From: Aquipuribacter sp051216895
GTDB lineage: Bacteria; Actinomycetota; Actinomycetes; Actinomycetales; JBBAYJ01
DNA length: 64,000 nt
Reading direction: 5' to 3'
Assembly (NCBI RefSeq): GCF_051216895.1
Contig: NZ_JBPKAO010000003.1
Location: 1 to 64,000 of the forward strand
Part shown: positions 1 through 7,891 of the stretch, piece after piece
How the letters are laid out: every line of letters starts with the position of its first letter
Numbering within the stretch: the first letter of the stretch is position 1
Translations under genes and position numbers: made by a program
The notes under the pieces: model-generated
Told to the model about the DNA's origin: nothing
Seen by the model: the letters and a program-made list of their open reading frames with translations, nothing else
The model's database searches: none

Positions 1-463
1 CGCCGACCTGGCCATCCGCACGGGCGTGCCGGCCGAGAGCGTCGTCATCGCCGAGGACGGCTTCGTCGTCGACATGGTCAAGGGTGTCTCGAAGGTCGTG
101 GGCAAGGTCCGCGCCGGGTACGTCTACGTCGACGGCGCCACCGTCGGCGGGGCGACCGAGGCGTCGCTCAAGGACCGCCGCACCCTGGCCGAGGAGGGCG
201 TCATCACGGTCGTCGCCCTGGTCGACGCCGACACCGGTGAGCTGACCGAGGAGCCGGACTTCATCGCCCGGGGCTTCGCCGCCGACGTCACCACCTTCGA
301 CGCCGTCGTCCCCATGCTCCGCAAGACGCTCGCGAAGGCCGCGTCCGAGGGCATCGGCGACGCCCACCAGCTCGAGCAGATGATCGCGCGCACCGTGTCG
401 CAGTGGGCGCACCGCACCTACCGTCGCAGCCCCCTGGTGATCCCGGTCGTCATCGACGCCTGA
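1..463 (+). CDS. RNase J paralogue, C-terminal part (5' end outside the window)
   Basis: This is the last ~153 residues of a metallo-beta-lactamase/beta-CASP ribonuclease J, an enzyme of 5'-3' and endonucleolytic RNA decay. The reading frame is open from base 2, so the gene begins upstream. The segment reads through a typical RNase J C-terminal domain: AEDG, a YVDGATVG turn, LKDRR, and the ending IPVV. Aligned by eye it is about half identical (roughly 75 of 153 positions) to the C-terminus of the full-length RNase J at 60697-62382, so the genome carries two diverged copies. The catalytic HxHxDH domain is not in the window, so activity cannot be judged. A strong hairpin follows the stop. Confidence 0.9.
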   Translation, partial: ADLAIRTGVPAESVVIAEDGFVVDMVKGVSKVVGKVRAGYVYVDGATVGGATEASLKDRRTLAEEGVITVVALVDADTGELTEEPDFIARGFAADVTTFDAVVPMLRKTLAKAASEGIGDAHQLEQMIARTVSQWAHRTYRRSPLVIPVVIDA

Positions 464-480
464 CCCACGGCTCCACCGCT

Positions 481-517
481 GCCGAGCCCGTCACCGTCCG
501 TCGGTGGCGGGCTCGGC
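481..517 (+). terminator. Intrinsic terminator-like hairpin after the RNase J paralogue
   Basis: The 16-nt arms 481-496 and 502-517 pair fully with one G-T wobble around a 5-nt loop. The stem is very GC-rich and starts 17 bases after the stop codon. There is no clear U-tract, which is usual in high-GC actinobacteria. Confidence 0.75.
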
Positions 518-605
518 GCTGCGAGCCGGGCCCCCGTCGCCGGTCAGGCGACCGGGACCGGACGCAGCGGGATTCACGGGCGTGCGTCGGGGGTACCCCC
601 TGGGT

Positions 606-794
606 ATGGCCAACACGTTGACCCGTCCCCGTAGCGGAAAGATCCTCGCCGGCGTCTGCGCCGCCCTGTCGGAGCGCTTCGGCCTCCCGAAGTTCCTGGT
701 CCGGCTGGGCTTCATCGTCTTCGGCCTCGTCGGTGTGGGCGAGCTCGCCTACATCGCCCTGTGGATCATCATCCCCAAGGCGCCGGCCGCGTGA
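606..794 (+). CDS. Small PspC-domain membrane protein
   Basis: A 62-residue protein made almost entirely of a PspC domain. The start reads MANTLTRPRSGKILAGVCAA, with the family's R-x-G-K-x-(L/I)-x-GVCAAL-AE/SERF pattern, followed by one long hydrophobic segment (about residues 34-58) ending in WIIIPK. PspC proteins are inner-membrane partners of phage-shock or envelope-stress systems; small actinobacterial ones are mostly uncharacterised. I chose the ATG at 606 because the conserved domain starts about seven residues later; an upstream in-frame start would only add low-complexity residues. The stop overlaps the GTG of the next gene by 4 bp, so the two are probably translationally coupled. Confidence 0.8.
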   Translation: MANTLTRPRSGKILAGVCAALSERFGLPKFLVRLGFIVFGLVGVGELAYIALWIIIPKAPAA

Positions 795-1594
795 GCGAGA
801 CCCCCCTGGCCGGCTACCGCGTGCTCGTCACCGGGGCCAGCAGCGGTATCGGTCAGGGCGTCGCCGTCGCGTTCGGCCGGGCCGGCGCGAGCGTGGCGGT
901 GAACTACCGCTCGGACTCCGACGGCGCCGCCGACGCCGTCCGCCAGATCGAGGCGGGCGGGGGCACGGCGGTCGCGCTGCAGGCCGACGTCAGCGACCCC
1001 GAGCAGGTGACCGGGCTGTTCGCGGCCACCGTCGAGGCGCTCGGCGGCCTGGACGTCCTCGTCGCGAACGCCGGCCTGCAGAAGGACGCCCCGGCGCTGG
1101 AGCTGTCCGTCGAGGACTGGCGGACCGTGCTGGACGTCAACCTCACCGGGCAGTTCCTCTGCTGCCAGGCCGCCGCCCGGCAGTTCCTCGCCCAGGGCGA
1201 GGACGGCCCCGCCCGGGCGGTGGGCTCCATCATCTGCATGTCCAGCGTGCACGACCGCATCCCCTGGGCCGGGCACGCCAACTACTCCGCGTCCAAGGGC
1301 GGCATCGACATGCTGATGCGGACCCTGGCCCAGGAGTGGGCGCCGAAGCGGATCCGGGTCAACTCCATCTCCCCCGGGGCCATCAAGACGCCCATCAACA
1401 CCGACGCCTGGAGCACCCCGGAGGCCGAGGCCGAGCTGCTCCAGCTCATCCCCTACGGCCGTGTCGGCGTGGTCGAGGACGTCGCGGCCGCCGCGGTCTG
1501 GCTGGCCTCCGACGCCGCGGACTACGTGACGGGCACGACGCTGTACGTGGACGGCGGCATGACGACGTACCCGGAGTTCAGCGACGGCGGCTGA
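791..1594 (+). CDS. SDR oxidoreductase, glucose 1-dehydrogenase-like
   Basis: A 267-residue classical short-chain dehydrogenase. The cofactor motif TGASSGIG is at residues 14-21, NAG at 93-95, and the catalytic Ser152, Tyr165 and Lys169 lie in SSVH...YSASK. The stretch SSVHDRIPW and the later SPGAIKTPIN closely recall Bacillus-type glucose 1-dehydrogenases (beta-D-glucose plus NAD(P)+ to gluconolactone), which is why I prefer that to a 3-oxoacyl-ACP reductase; substrate remains an inference. GTG at 791 is used because it overlaps the previous stop and removes a poorly conserved extension. A strong hairpin follows directly, so this and the PspC gene form a short operon. Confidence 0.85.
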   Translation: MSETPLAGYRVLVTGASSGIGQGVAVAFGRAGASVAVNYRSDSDGAADAVRQIEAGGGTAVALQADVSDPEQVTGLFAATVEALGGLDVLVANAGLQKDAPALELSVEDWRTVLDVNLTGQFLCCQAAARQFLAQGEDGPARAVGSIICMSSVHDRIPWAGHANYSASKGGIDMLMRTLAQEWAPKRIRVNSISPGAIKTPINTDAWSTPEAEAELLQLIPYGRVGVVEDVAAAAVWLASDAADYVTGTTLYVDGGMTTYPEFSDGG

Positions 1595-1602
1595 GGGTGC
1601 CG

Positions 1603-1628
1603 GCCGCCGGGAATGAATTCCCGGCGGC
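1603..1628 (+). terminator. Perfect hairpin terminator after the SDR gene
   Basis: Perfect 11-bp inverted arms, 1603-1613 and 1618-1628, around the loop TGAA, 8 bases after the SDR stop and followed by a T-containing GTTGTTG stretch. The rest of 1629-1823 holds no gene I can support, only the leader of the symporter gene. Confidence 0.85.
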
Positions 1629-1823
1629 GTTGTTGCCCCACACCGTGCGACTCCTCTGCGCGTGCCCCCGGTGCGACGGTCTGCCGTTGCGCCGCGAGTG
1701 GCTGACGCGTCGTCGGCACGTCGACCTCGGACGGCTGGCCAGCGGCGTCTGTCCGGGCTGAGCGCCCCACCTCAGCCCAGGCAGCCCTGCCGCGCCACCC
1801 CGTCTCCTGAGAGGTCCCACCCC

Positions 1824-3248
1824 ATGATCCGTGCTGTCTCGCGCGTGCCGTTCGCCGTCCAGGTCCTCGTCGGGCTGGTGCTCGGCGTCGTGCTGGGCGT
1901 GGTCGCCCGCCAGATGGGCGACACCGCCGCCGGTGACCCCAACTGGCTGACCGTGGCCCTGGACACCGTCGGCTCCACCTTCGTCACCCTGCTCCGCGCC
2001 GTCGTACCGCCCCTGGTGTTCCTGGCCATCGTGGCCAGCATCGCCAACCTGCGTCAGGTCACCGACGCCGCCCGCCTGGCCGGGCAGACCCTGCTGTGGT
2101 TCGCCATCACCGCCCTGGTCTCGGTCGGGATCGGCATCACCATCGGCCTGGTCACCAACCCGGGGCTCAACACCTCGGTGGACGCCACCGCGGCCGCCGA
2201 CCCGGGACGCACCGGGTCGTGGCTGGACTTCCTGACCGGCATCGTGCCGGTCAACGTTCTCGGCCTGCAGGCGTCGTCCTCCGCCGGTGAGGACGGCTCG
2301 ATCAGCACCGGGTTGTCGTTCAACGTCCTGCAGATCATCGTCGTGGCCATCGTGGTCGGCATCGCCGCCCTGCGCAGCGGTTCGGCCGCCGAGCCGTTCC
2401 TCGGCTTCACGCGCTCCGCGCTGGCGGTCGTGCAGAAGGTCCTCTGGTGGATCATCCGCCTGTCGCCGATCGGCACCGTCGGTCTGCTCGGCACCGCGGT
2501 GTCGCAGTACGGCTGGGACGCCCTCGCCCCGCTCGGGGTGTTCGTCATCGACGTCTACGTCGGTCTGCTGATCGTCCTGCTCGTGCTGTACCCCGTCGTG
2601 CTCCGGCTCAACGGCCTCAACCCGGTGCGGTTCTTCGCCGGGGCGTGGCCCGCCATCCAGCTCGCGTTCGTGTCGCGCTCCTCCATCGGCACCCTGCCCG
2701 TGACCCAGCGGGTCACCGAGCGGAACCTCGGCGTTCCCCGGGCCTACGCGTCCTTCGCGGTGCCGCTGGGCGCCACCACCAAGATGGACGGCTGCGCCGC
2801 GATCTACCCGGCGCTGGCGGCGATCTTCGTCGCGCAGTTCTACGGCATCGACCTGGGGCTGACGGACTACCTGCTCATCGCGTTCGTGTCCGTCGTCGGG
2901 TCCGCCGCGACCGCCGGGCTCACCGGCGCCGTCGTCATGCTCACCCTGACCCTGTCGACGCTCGGCCTGCCCCTGGAGGGCGTCGGCCTGCTCCTGGCCG
3001 TCGACCCGATCCTCGACATGGGCCGCACCGCGGTCAACGTCGCCGGTCAGGCCCTGGTGCCGACCGTCGTCGCCAAGCGCGAGGGCATCCTCGACCAGCG
3101 GGTGTACGACTCCTCGAACGCCGCCGACCCGTTCGCCGACGACGAGCCGGTCGAGGCGACCGGCCCCGTCGACGGGGACGCAGGCACCCGCACCGGGGAC
3201 CCCGTCGCCCCGCTCGAGGCCGCCGGCACCGGGGGCACCGCTCGCTGA
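1824..3248 (+). CDS. Dicarboxylate/amino acid:cation symporter (DAACS family)
   Basis: A 474-residue multi-pass membrane carrier of the GltP/DctA family, which imports C4-dicarboxylates or acidic amino acids with H+ or Na+. The family landmarks are visible: a serine-containing re-entrant loop RSSIGTLPVT, the KMDG motif (family NMDG), and the last transport-domain helix DPILDMGRTAVNVAGQ. Several hydrophobic helices precede them, and there is a ~50-residue acidic/proline-rich hydrophilic tail. ATG 1824 is preceded by a GAGAGG-type ribosome site and starts the first helix directly. Glutamate, aspartate, succinate and malate cannot be told apart from the sequence. It stands alone between two hairpins. 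Confidence 0.88.
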   Translation: MIRAVSRVPFAVQVLVGLVLGVVLGVVARQMGDTAAGDPNWLTVALDTVGSTFVTLLRAVVPPLVFLAIVASIANLRQVTDAARLAGQTLLWFAITALVSVGIGITIGLVTNPGLNTSVDATAAADPGRTGSWLDFLTGIVPVNVLGLQASSSAGEDGSISTGLSFNVLQIIVVAIVVGIAALRSGSAAEPFLGFTRSALAVVQKVLWWIIRLSPIGTVGLLGTAVSQYGWDALAPLGVFVIDVYVGLLIVLLVLYPVVLRLNGLNPVRFFAGAWPAIQLAFVSRSSIGTLPVTQRVTERNLGVPRAYASFAVPLGATTKMDGCAAIYPALAAIFVAQFYGIDLGLTDYLLIAFVSVVGSAATAGLTGAVVMLTLTLSTLGLPLEGVGLLLAVDPILDMGRTAVNVAGQALVPTVVAKREGILDQRVYDSSNAADPFADDEPVEATGPVDGDAGTRTGDPVAPLEAAGTGGTAR

Positions 3249-3263
3249 GCGACGACCGGACGC

Positions 3264-3296
3264 CCTGGGGGCCGCGCACCGTCCGCGGCTCCCAGG
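3264..3296 (+). terminator. Hairpin terminator after the symporter gene
   Basis: 13-nt arms 3264-3276 and 3284-3296 pair with a single G-T wobble around a 7-nt loop, 15 bases downstream of the symporter stop and just before the DUF2236 gene leader. Confidence 0.7.
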
Positions 3297-3331
3297 TCGT
3301 GCGTTCACCTCCGCCGGGTGACCATGAGTAC

Positions 3332-4174
3332 ATGACCTCCCCCGACCCCGGGCTGTTCGGCCCGGGCAGCGTCTCCTGGCGGCTGCACGGCGACCCCGTC
3401 CTCGTCATGGGCGGCCTCCGCGCCCTCATGCTGCAGTCCATGCACCCCGAGGTGGTGCTGGGCTTCGTGCAGAACTCCGGCTACCAGCAGGACTGGTGGG
3501 GGCGGCTCAACCGGACGGCCGAGTACGTCGGCCTCACCACCTTCGGCCCCCGGGAGCAGATCGACGCCGTCGCGCGCCGGGTGCGGTACGCCCACGCGAC
3601 CTTCCGCTTCACCGACGCGGTCGACGGTCGCGAGCGTCGCCTGGACGAGCCCGAGCTGCTGCTGTGGGTGCACTGCGCGCTCGTGGACTCCATCGTCCAC
3701 GTCGCCCGTCGCTCGGGGCTGTCCCTGAGCGGGACCGACGCCGACACCTACCTGGCCGAGCAGGTCCGCTTCGCCGAGCTGGTCGGGCTGGACCCCGCCA
3801 CCGTGCCCGGCAGCGAGGCCGCGCTGGCGGCCTACATGCGCCGCATGGAGCCGGTCCTGGCCCTGGAGGCCGCCGGCCGCGAGGCCATCAGCAGCCTGCT
3901 CGCGCCGCCGCTGCGACCCGTGGTGGAGCTCGCCACGCCGGCCCGGCTCGGCTGGTCCACGCTGGCCGGCATCACCTTCGCCACCCTGCCGCCCGCCGTG
4001 CTGGCCCTCTTCCCCGCCGCCTTCCGGGCCGGGCCCGCGGCCGTGCCCCCGCACGCCGTGTCGGCCGCGCTGCGCACGATCCGGATGACCGGCCAGGGGG
4101 TGCGCGCGCTGGTACCGGCGCTGCGCCGCAGCCCGATGGAGAACCAGGCCCGGGAGCGGCTCGGCATCTCCTGA
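3332..4174 (+). CDS. DUF2236 (MpaB/Lcp-type) oxygenase family protein
   Basis: A 280-residue member of the DUF2236 oxygenase family, related to MpaB and to the haem-b rubber oxygenase Lcp. Family features visible are the N-terminal SWRLHGDPVLVMGGLRALMLQSMHPE, here given as separate blocks SWRLHGDP and LQSMHPEV, a W-V-H-x-A central block at the LLWVHCALVDS stretch, and a C-terminal RPVVELA...FATLPP block. Enzyme activity of most members is unknown. ATG 3332 fits the family start; the nearby ATG at 3324 is out of frame. It is followed within 43 bp by the SRPBCC-like and DUF4166 genes in the same direction, so the three probably form one transcription unit. Confidence 0.8.
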   Translation: MTSPDPGLFGPGSVSWRLHGDPVLVMGGLRALMLQSMHPEVVLGFVQNSGYQQDWWGRLNRTAEYVGLTTFGPREQIDAVARRVRYAHATFRFTDAVDGRERRLDEPELLLWVHCALVDSIVHVARRSGLSLSGTDADTYLAEQVRFAELVGLDPATVPGSEAALAAYMRRMEPVLALEAAGREAISSLLAPPLRPVVELATPARLGWSTLAGITFATLPPAVLALFPAAFRAGPAAVPPHAVSAALRTIRMTGQGVRALVPALRRSPMENQARERLGIS

Positions 4175-4217
4175 CCCCTCCTGCCCGGGAGGGGCACCTC
4201 GTGGCAGGCTGAGGCGT

Positions 4218-4931
4218 GTGGGGCGGGGGCTGTACGTGGAGACGCTGGTCAGGGGCGACCTCGACCGGCTGTGGCACCTGAGCCAGGACGCCGCGGCCCA
4301 CACCCGGTGGGACCTGCGCTTCGGGCTGATCGAGGACCTGACCGCGACCGTCGGGGGTGGGGCCCGCGCCTTCCGGTACTCCTCCGGGGCGGGGCCGGTG
4401 CGCATCTGGGGCACCGGCACCACGGTCGGTGAGCACCGACGGGCCGACGGCACCCGGACGTCTGCGCTCCGGTTCGCCTCCGACCACCCGCTGTCCCCCA
4501 TCCGCCGCGGCTCGGGGTGGTGGCGCTACGTGCCGACCGGGCCCGGCGTGCGCTTCCTCACCGGGTACGACTACACCCCGTCCTGGGGCGTGGCCGGGGC
4601 GGCGGTGGACCGGGTGCTGCTCCGCCCGCTCATGGGCTGGGCCACCGCCTGGAGCTTCGACCGGCTGCGGCGCTGGGTGGAGGACGGCATCTCGCCGGAG
4701 CAGCAGCTGGCCCGTGCCGTCGCCGACGCCGGGCTGCGGGTGGCGGCGCTGACGCTGGGCCTCAGGGCACTGCGGACGGGGCGAGCGGGGCGGGGGGCGT
4801 TCCTCGTCCTGCTGTCCGCGGTCCCCCTGGTGCCCGGCGCCCCCCGGGCGGCCCGCTGCCTGCGCCGCCCGCCGGACCTGACGGGCCGCACCGCGCCCAC
4901 CACCCTCGCCACCCTCCCGGAGCCGGCGTGA
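4218..4931 (+). CDS. SRPBCC-like (polyketide cyclase/START fold) protein
   Basis: A 237-residue protein whose first ~150 residues look like an SRPBCC ligand-binding fold: LYVETLVRGDLDRLWHLSQD at the start, then WDLRFG, a W-G-T-G-T strand and a W-W-R-Y-V-P strand. The remaining part, with an amphipathic helix, a hydrophobic stretch (about 190-210) and an Arg/Pro-rich end, is not a standard SRPBCC tail. GTG 4218 is the likely start. It overlaps DUF4166 by 4 bp (GTGA), which implies co-translation. No catalytic residue can be assigned; a role in binding a hydrophobic ligand is a fold-level inference only. Confidence 0.6.
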   Translation: MGRGLYVETLVRGDLDRLWHLSQDAAAHTRWDLRFGLIEDLTATVGGGARAFRYSSGAGPVRIWGTGTTVGEHRRADGTRTSALRFASDHPLSPIRRGSGWWRYVPTGPGVRFLTGYDYTPSWGVAGAAVDRVLLRPLMGWATAWSFDRLRRWVEDGISPEQQLARAVADAGLRVAALTLGLRALRTGRAGRGAFLVLLSAVPLVPGAPRAARCLRRPPDLTGRTAPTTLATLPEPA

Positions 4932-5608
4932 CCTCGATCTACCAGCGGGCCCTCGGTCCGGACTTCGACCGGCTGCACCCCGAGATCCAGGCCCGGTTCT
5001 CGTTGTCGTCCACCGGGGGCGAGGGCTCGGTCGGGGTGGGCGTGATGGAGGACATCTGGCGGGGTCCGCGCTGGACGTACCCGTTCCTCACGCTGGGCAC
5101 CTGGCGCAACCTGATGTTCCCCGAGTCCGGTCAGGACGTGCCGTTCACGATCGAGAACTACCCCTACGTCGACCGGTACGGCCGGGAGACGGTCACGTTC
5201 GTGCGCACCTTCGAGCTGCCGACCGTCCGTCGACGGTTCGACGCGACCATGGTCTACAGCGAGCAGCGGGGACGGGTCGTGGACTACCTGGGCACGCACC
5301 AGCACGTGGCCGCGGACGTGTTCCTCAAGGTCGACCACGACGGCGGCCTGCGGCTGCGGACGGGGGCGCAGCGCTTCTACGAGGGGCCCGTGGGGTTCGA
5401 CTTCCCGATGGCGCTGTCCGGGGTGGGTGACGTCCACGAGTGGTTCGACGAGGACGCGGGCTGCCACCGCATCGAGGTCGTCGTCTCCAACCGGAGGTTC
5501 GGCCCGCTGTTCGGCTACCGCGGCCGCTTCACCGCCCACCGTCGTCCGGTCGGTGACCTGGGTGTGCCGGGTTCGGTCAAGCCGGTCCGGGAGGAGCGCA
5601 GGGAGTAG
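4928..5608 (+). CDS. DUF4166 protein
   Basis: A 226-residue protein matching DUF4166: it opens SIYQRALGPDFDRLHPEIQ, then GVGVMEDIWRG, FPESGQDVPFTIENY and DRYGRETVTFVR, and ends FGYRGRF. In other bacteria this domain occurs alone or behind saccharopine-dehydrogenase-like domains; its function is unknown. The start GTG 4928 overlaps the preceding stop. It closes the DUF2236-SRPBCC-DUF4166 run, and the next gene is preceded by its own operator sites, so the run probably ends here. Confidence 0.75.
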   Translation: MTSIYQRALGPDFDRLHPEIQARFSLSSTGGEGSVGVGVMEDIWRGPRWTYPFLTLGTWRNLMFPESGQDVPFTIENYPYVDRYGRETVTFVRTFELPTVRRRFDATMVYSEQRGRVVDYLGTHQHVAADVFLKVDHDGGLRLRTGAQRFYEGPVGFDFPMALSGVGDVHEWFDEDAGCHRIEVVVSNRRFGPLFGYRGRFTAHRRPVGDLGVPGSVKPVREERRE

Positions 5609-5620
5609 CCGGCCTCGTGC

Positions 5621-5680
5621 TCAACCAAGGGGTTGACCACAGGTAGGAACCGCGTCATGCTTCTTCAACCAATCAGTTGA
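5621..5680 (+). promoter_or_regulatory. Twin palindromic operators for the ArsR-type repressor
   Basis: Two 16-bp dyads share TCAACCAA: site 1 at 5621-5636 is a perfect palindrome (TCAACC, 4-nt spacer, GGTTGA) and site 2 at 5665-5680 is near-perfect (TCAACC, spacer, AGTTGA). Their starts are 44 bp apart, about four helical turns. Site 2 runs into the ribosome site of the ArsR gene. The layout suggests autorepression of the ArsR-AHSA1 pair. Confidence 0.75.
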
Positions 5681-5690
5681 GGAAGAGGCC

Positions 5691-6062
5691 ATGACCGACG
5701 AGCTCTCCCGGGTCTTCGCGGCCCTCGCGGACCCGACCCGCCGGGACATGGTCGCGCGGCTCACCACCGCCGACGCGACCGTCACCGAGCTGGCGGCGTC
5801 CTACGACGTCAGCCTGCAGGCGGTGTCCAAGCACCTCAAGGTGCTCGAACGGGCCGGGCTGGTGTCCCGCAGCCGGGAGCAGCAGACGCGCCCGGTGCAC
5901 CTGGAGGCGCAGGTGTTCGACCTCATGAGCAGGTGGATCGAGCGCTATCGGCAGCAGGCCGAGCAGCGCTACCGCCGTCTCGACGACGTGCTGGCCCGGA
6001 TGGACGAGCACGGCGACCTCATCGGACCCGAGCAGCCCCGAGCCGAAGGAGCAGCATCATGA
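5691..6062 (+). CDS. ArsR/SmtB-family transcriptional repressor
   Basis: A 123-residue winged-helix regulator: FAALADPTRRDMVARL helix, VTELAASYDVSLQAVSKHLKVLERAGLV recognition region (described here by its ends VTELA and KVLERAGLV), and a charged C-terminal helix. There are no metal-binding cysteines, so it belongs to the non-metal ArsR group that is paired with SRPBCC/AHSA1 genes. A GAGGAAGAGG ribosome site precedes ATG 5691. The stop overlaps the next gene by ATGA. It most likely binds the two dyads just upstream and represses its own operon; the inducer is unknown. Confidence 0.88.
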   Translation: MTDELSRVFAALADPTRRDMVARLTTADATVTELAASYDVSLQAVSKHLKVLERAGLVSRSREQQTRPVHLEAQVFDLMSRWIERYRQQAEQRYRRLDDVLARMDEHGDLIGPEQPRAEGAAS

Positions 6063-6568
6063 GCACGAGCACCTCGAGCACCCACGCGCAGACGACGATC
6101 GAGGCCGACCCGACCGTCCCCGCCATCCACATCACGCGCGACTTCACCGCCACCCCGGCGCAGCTGCGACGGGCGCACGTCGACCCCGAGCTCTACGCCG
6201 CCTGGGTCGGTCCGCACGAGCTGGAGACCCGCATCGACCACTGGGACGCGCGCACCGGTGGCAGCTGGCGCTTCACCAACATCCGACAGGGTGACGACGG
6301 CGTCGAGGAGTACCACTTCCGCGGCTGCTTCCACGAGGTGAGCGACCGCCTGGTGCAGACGTTCACCTGGGAGGGCATGCCCGAGGCGGTGTCCCTGGAG
6401 ACCATGACCTTCGAGGACCTGGGGGACGGCCGGACCCGGTTGCACGCGGTGTCGCTGTGCGACAGCTTCGAGGCGCGGGACGTCTGGCTGGCCAGCGGCA
6501 TGGAGACCGGCGTCGACGAGGGCTACGACACGCTCGACGACCTGCTGGCGCAGGGCCGCGCGGGCTGA
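6059..6568 (+). CDS. SRPBCC/AHSA1-domain protein
   Basis: A 169-residue AHSA1 (activator of Hsp90 ATPase homologue 1-like) protein, with ITRDFTATPAQLRRAHVDPE near the N-terminus, ELYAAWVGP, GGSWRF and a final helix containing GMETGVDEGYDTLDDLL. The fold is a hydrophobic ligand cup; bacterial members are mostly of unknown function. It is translationally coupled (ATGA) to the ArsR repressor, the common ArsR-SRPBCC pairing. A strong bidirectional hairpin lies about 100 bp downstream. Confidence 0.85.
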   Translation: MSTSTSSTHAQTTIEADPTVPAIHITRDFTATPAQLRRAHVDPELYAAWVGPHELETRIDHWDARTGGSWRFTNIRQGDDGVEEYHFRGCFHEVSDRLVQTFTWEGMPEAVSLETMTFEDLGDGRTRLHAVSLCDSFEARDVWLASGMETGVDEGYDTLDDLLAQGRAG

Positions 6569-6671
6569 TGGCCCTGCCCGTCGAGGAGGCCGCCCGGCTC
6601 CGGGGGCACGCTGGCAGGCGCACCTGGTCGCCCGCGCAGGTCCGGGCCTGAGCCGTTCCGACTCGCACGTA

Positions 6672-6709
6672 GCAGCGCCCCGGTCCTCCGACGAGGACCG
6701 GGGCGCTGC
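6672..6709. terminator. Bidirectional terminator between convergent AHSA1 and ADH genes
   Basis: Perfect 17-bp arms, 6672-6688 and 6693-6709, around a CGAC loop. It sits between two convergent genes (stops at 6568 on plus, 6726 on minus) and can serve both. The bases 6569-6671 hold no supported gene. Confidence 0.9.
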
Positions 6710-6725
6710 GGACGGGGACGGTGGG

Positions 6726-7769
6726 TCAGGCCAACGTGGCCGTGTCGATGACGAACCGGTACCGGACGTCGGAGGCCATGACGCGCTCGTAGGCCTCGTT
6801 GACCTGGTCCGCGGCGATGACCTCGACCTCGGCGCCCAGACCGTGCTCGGCGCAGAAGTCCAGCATCTCCTGGGTCTCGCGGATGCCGCCGATCAGCGAG
6901 CCGGCGAAGGACCGCCGACCGCCGATGAGCGAGAACACGTTGACCGACAGCGGCTCCGCCGGGGCGCCGACGTTGACCATCGAGCCGCCGACGGCGAGCA
7001 GCGACAGGTAGGCGTCGACGTCGATCCTCGCGCTGACGGTGTTGAGGACCAGGTCGAAGGCCCCGGCCAGCTGCTCGAAGGTGCCGGGGTCGCTCGTGGC
7101 GTAGTAGTGCGCGGCCCCCAGACGCAGACCGTCCTCCTGCTTCTTGAGCGACTGCGACAGGACGGTGACCTCGGCGCCCATGGCGTGGGCGATCTTGACC
7201 CCGACGTGCCCGAGACCGCCCAGGCCGACCACGGCCACCTTGGTGCCGGGCCCGACGCCCCAGTGGTGCAGCGGGGAGTACGTGGTGATGCCGGCGCAGA
7301 GCAGCGGGGCGGCCACGTCCAGCTCGATGCCGTCGGGGATCCGCAGGACGAAGTCCTCGGTGACGACGATGCCGGTGGCGTAGCCGCCCTGCGTCGGGCC
7401 GTCCGCGTCGACGCCGCCGTAGGTGCCGACGTTGCCGTTGACGCAGTACTGCTCCTCGCCCTTGGCGCAGTTCACGCACTCGCGGCAGGAGTCGACCATG
7501 CAGCCGACGCCGACGCGGTCGCCGACGGCGTGCTTGGTGACCTCGGAGCCGACCTCGGCGACGACACCGGCGATCTCGTGACCGACCACGACCGGATAGG
7601 TCGTCTGGCCCCACTCGCTGCGGGCGGTGTGGATGTCGGAGTGGCAGATGCCGGAGAACTTGATGTCGATGCGGACGTCACGTGGTCCGACCTCGCGGCG
7701 TTCGATGGTCGTGGGGACCAGCGGGTCGGTGGCGGAGGTGGCGGTGTAGGCGCTGACGGTGGTGGTCAT
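6726..7769 (-). CDS. Zinc-dependent alcohol dehydrogenase (MDR, cinnamyl-ADH type)
   Basis: A 347-residue medium-chain dehydrogenase. Catalytic zinc ligands are in GICHSD (Cys42) and GHE (His64-Glu65); the structural zinc cysteines are 95, 98, 101 and 109. A Rossmann motif GLGGLGHVGVK follows. The pattern GICHSDIH...GHEIAG is that of the YahK/AdhC (cinnamyl alcohol dehydrogenase-like) group, which reduces diverse aldehydes with NADPH. The start is ATG at 7769, behind a GAGGAGCTCC ribosome site. A hairpin separates it from the VOC gene upstream, so it likely has its own promoter or partial read-through. Confidence 0.9.
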   Translation of the reverse strand: MTTTVSAYTATSATDPLVPTTIERREVGPRDVRIDIKFSGICHSDIHTARSEWGQTTYPVVVGHEIAGVVAEVGSEVTKHAVGDRVGVGCMVDSCRECVNCAKGEEQYCVNGNVGTYGGVDADGPTQGGYATGIVVTEDFVLRIPDGIELDVAAPLLCAGITTYSPLHHWGVGPGTKVAVVGLGGLGHVGVKIAHAMGAEVTVLSQSLKKQEDGLRLGAAHYYATSDPGTFEQLAGAFDLVLNTVSARIDVDAYLSLLAVGGSMVNVGAPAEPLSVNVFSLIGGRRSFAGSLIGGIRETQEMLDFCAEHGLGAEVEVIAADQVNEAYERVMASDVRYRFVIDTATLA

Positions 7770-7792
7770 GGAGCTCCTCGTTGCTCGGGGGC

Positions 7793-7826
7793 GCGGCAGC
7801 CCCGGGAGCACCCGGGGCGGTGCCGC
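7793..7826 (-). terminator. Hairpin between the VOC and ADH genes
   Basis: Arms GCGGCA (7793-7798) with TGCCGC (7821-7826) and CCCCGGG (7800-7806) with CCCGGGG (7811-7817) stack around a 4-nt loop, with a small asymmetric bulge. On the minus strand it lies after the VOC stop and just before the ADH ribosome site. Confidence 0.5.
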
Positions 7827-7891
7827 AGGCACGTCTGGTTCCAACCCGTGCGGGGAGCCCGATGTTCCGAGGGCGGGCGCTCGGGGCAGCC

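Noticed and set aside
6568..6651. A 27-codon frame (MALPVEEAARLRG...) overlapping the AHSA1 stop
   Set aside because: No ribosome site of its own, no recognisable family, and composition matches simple read-on from the intergenic sequence.
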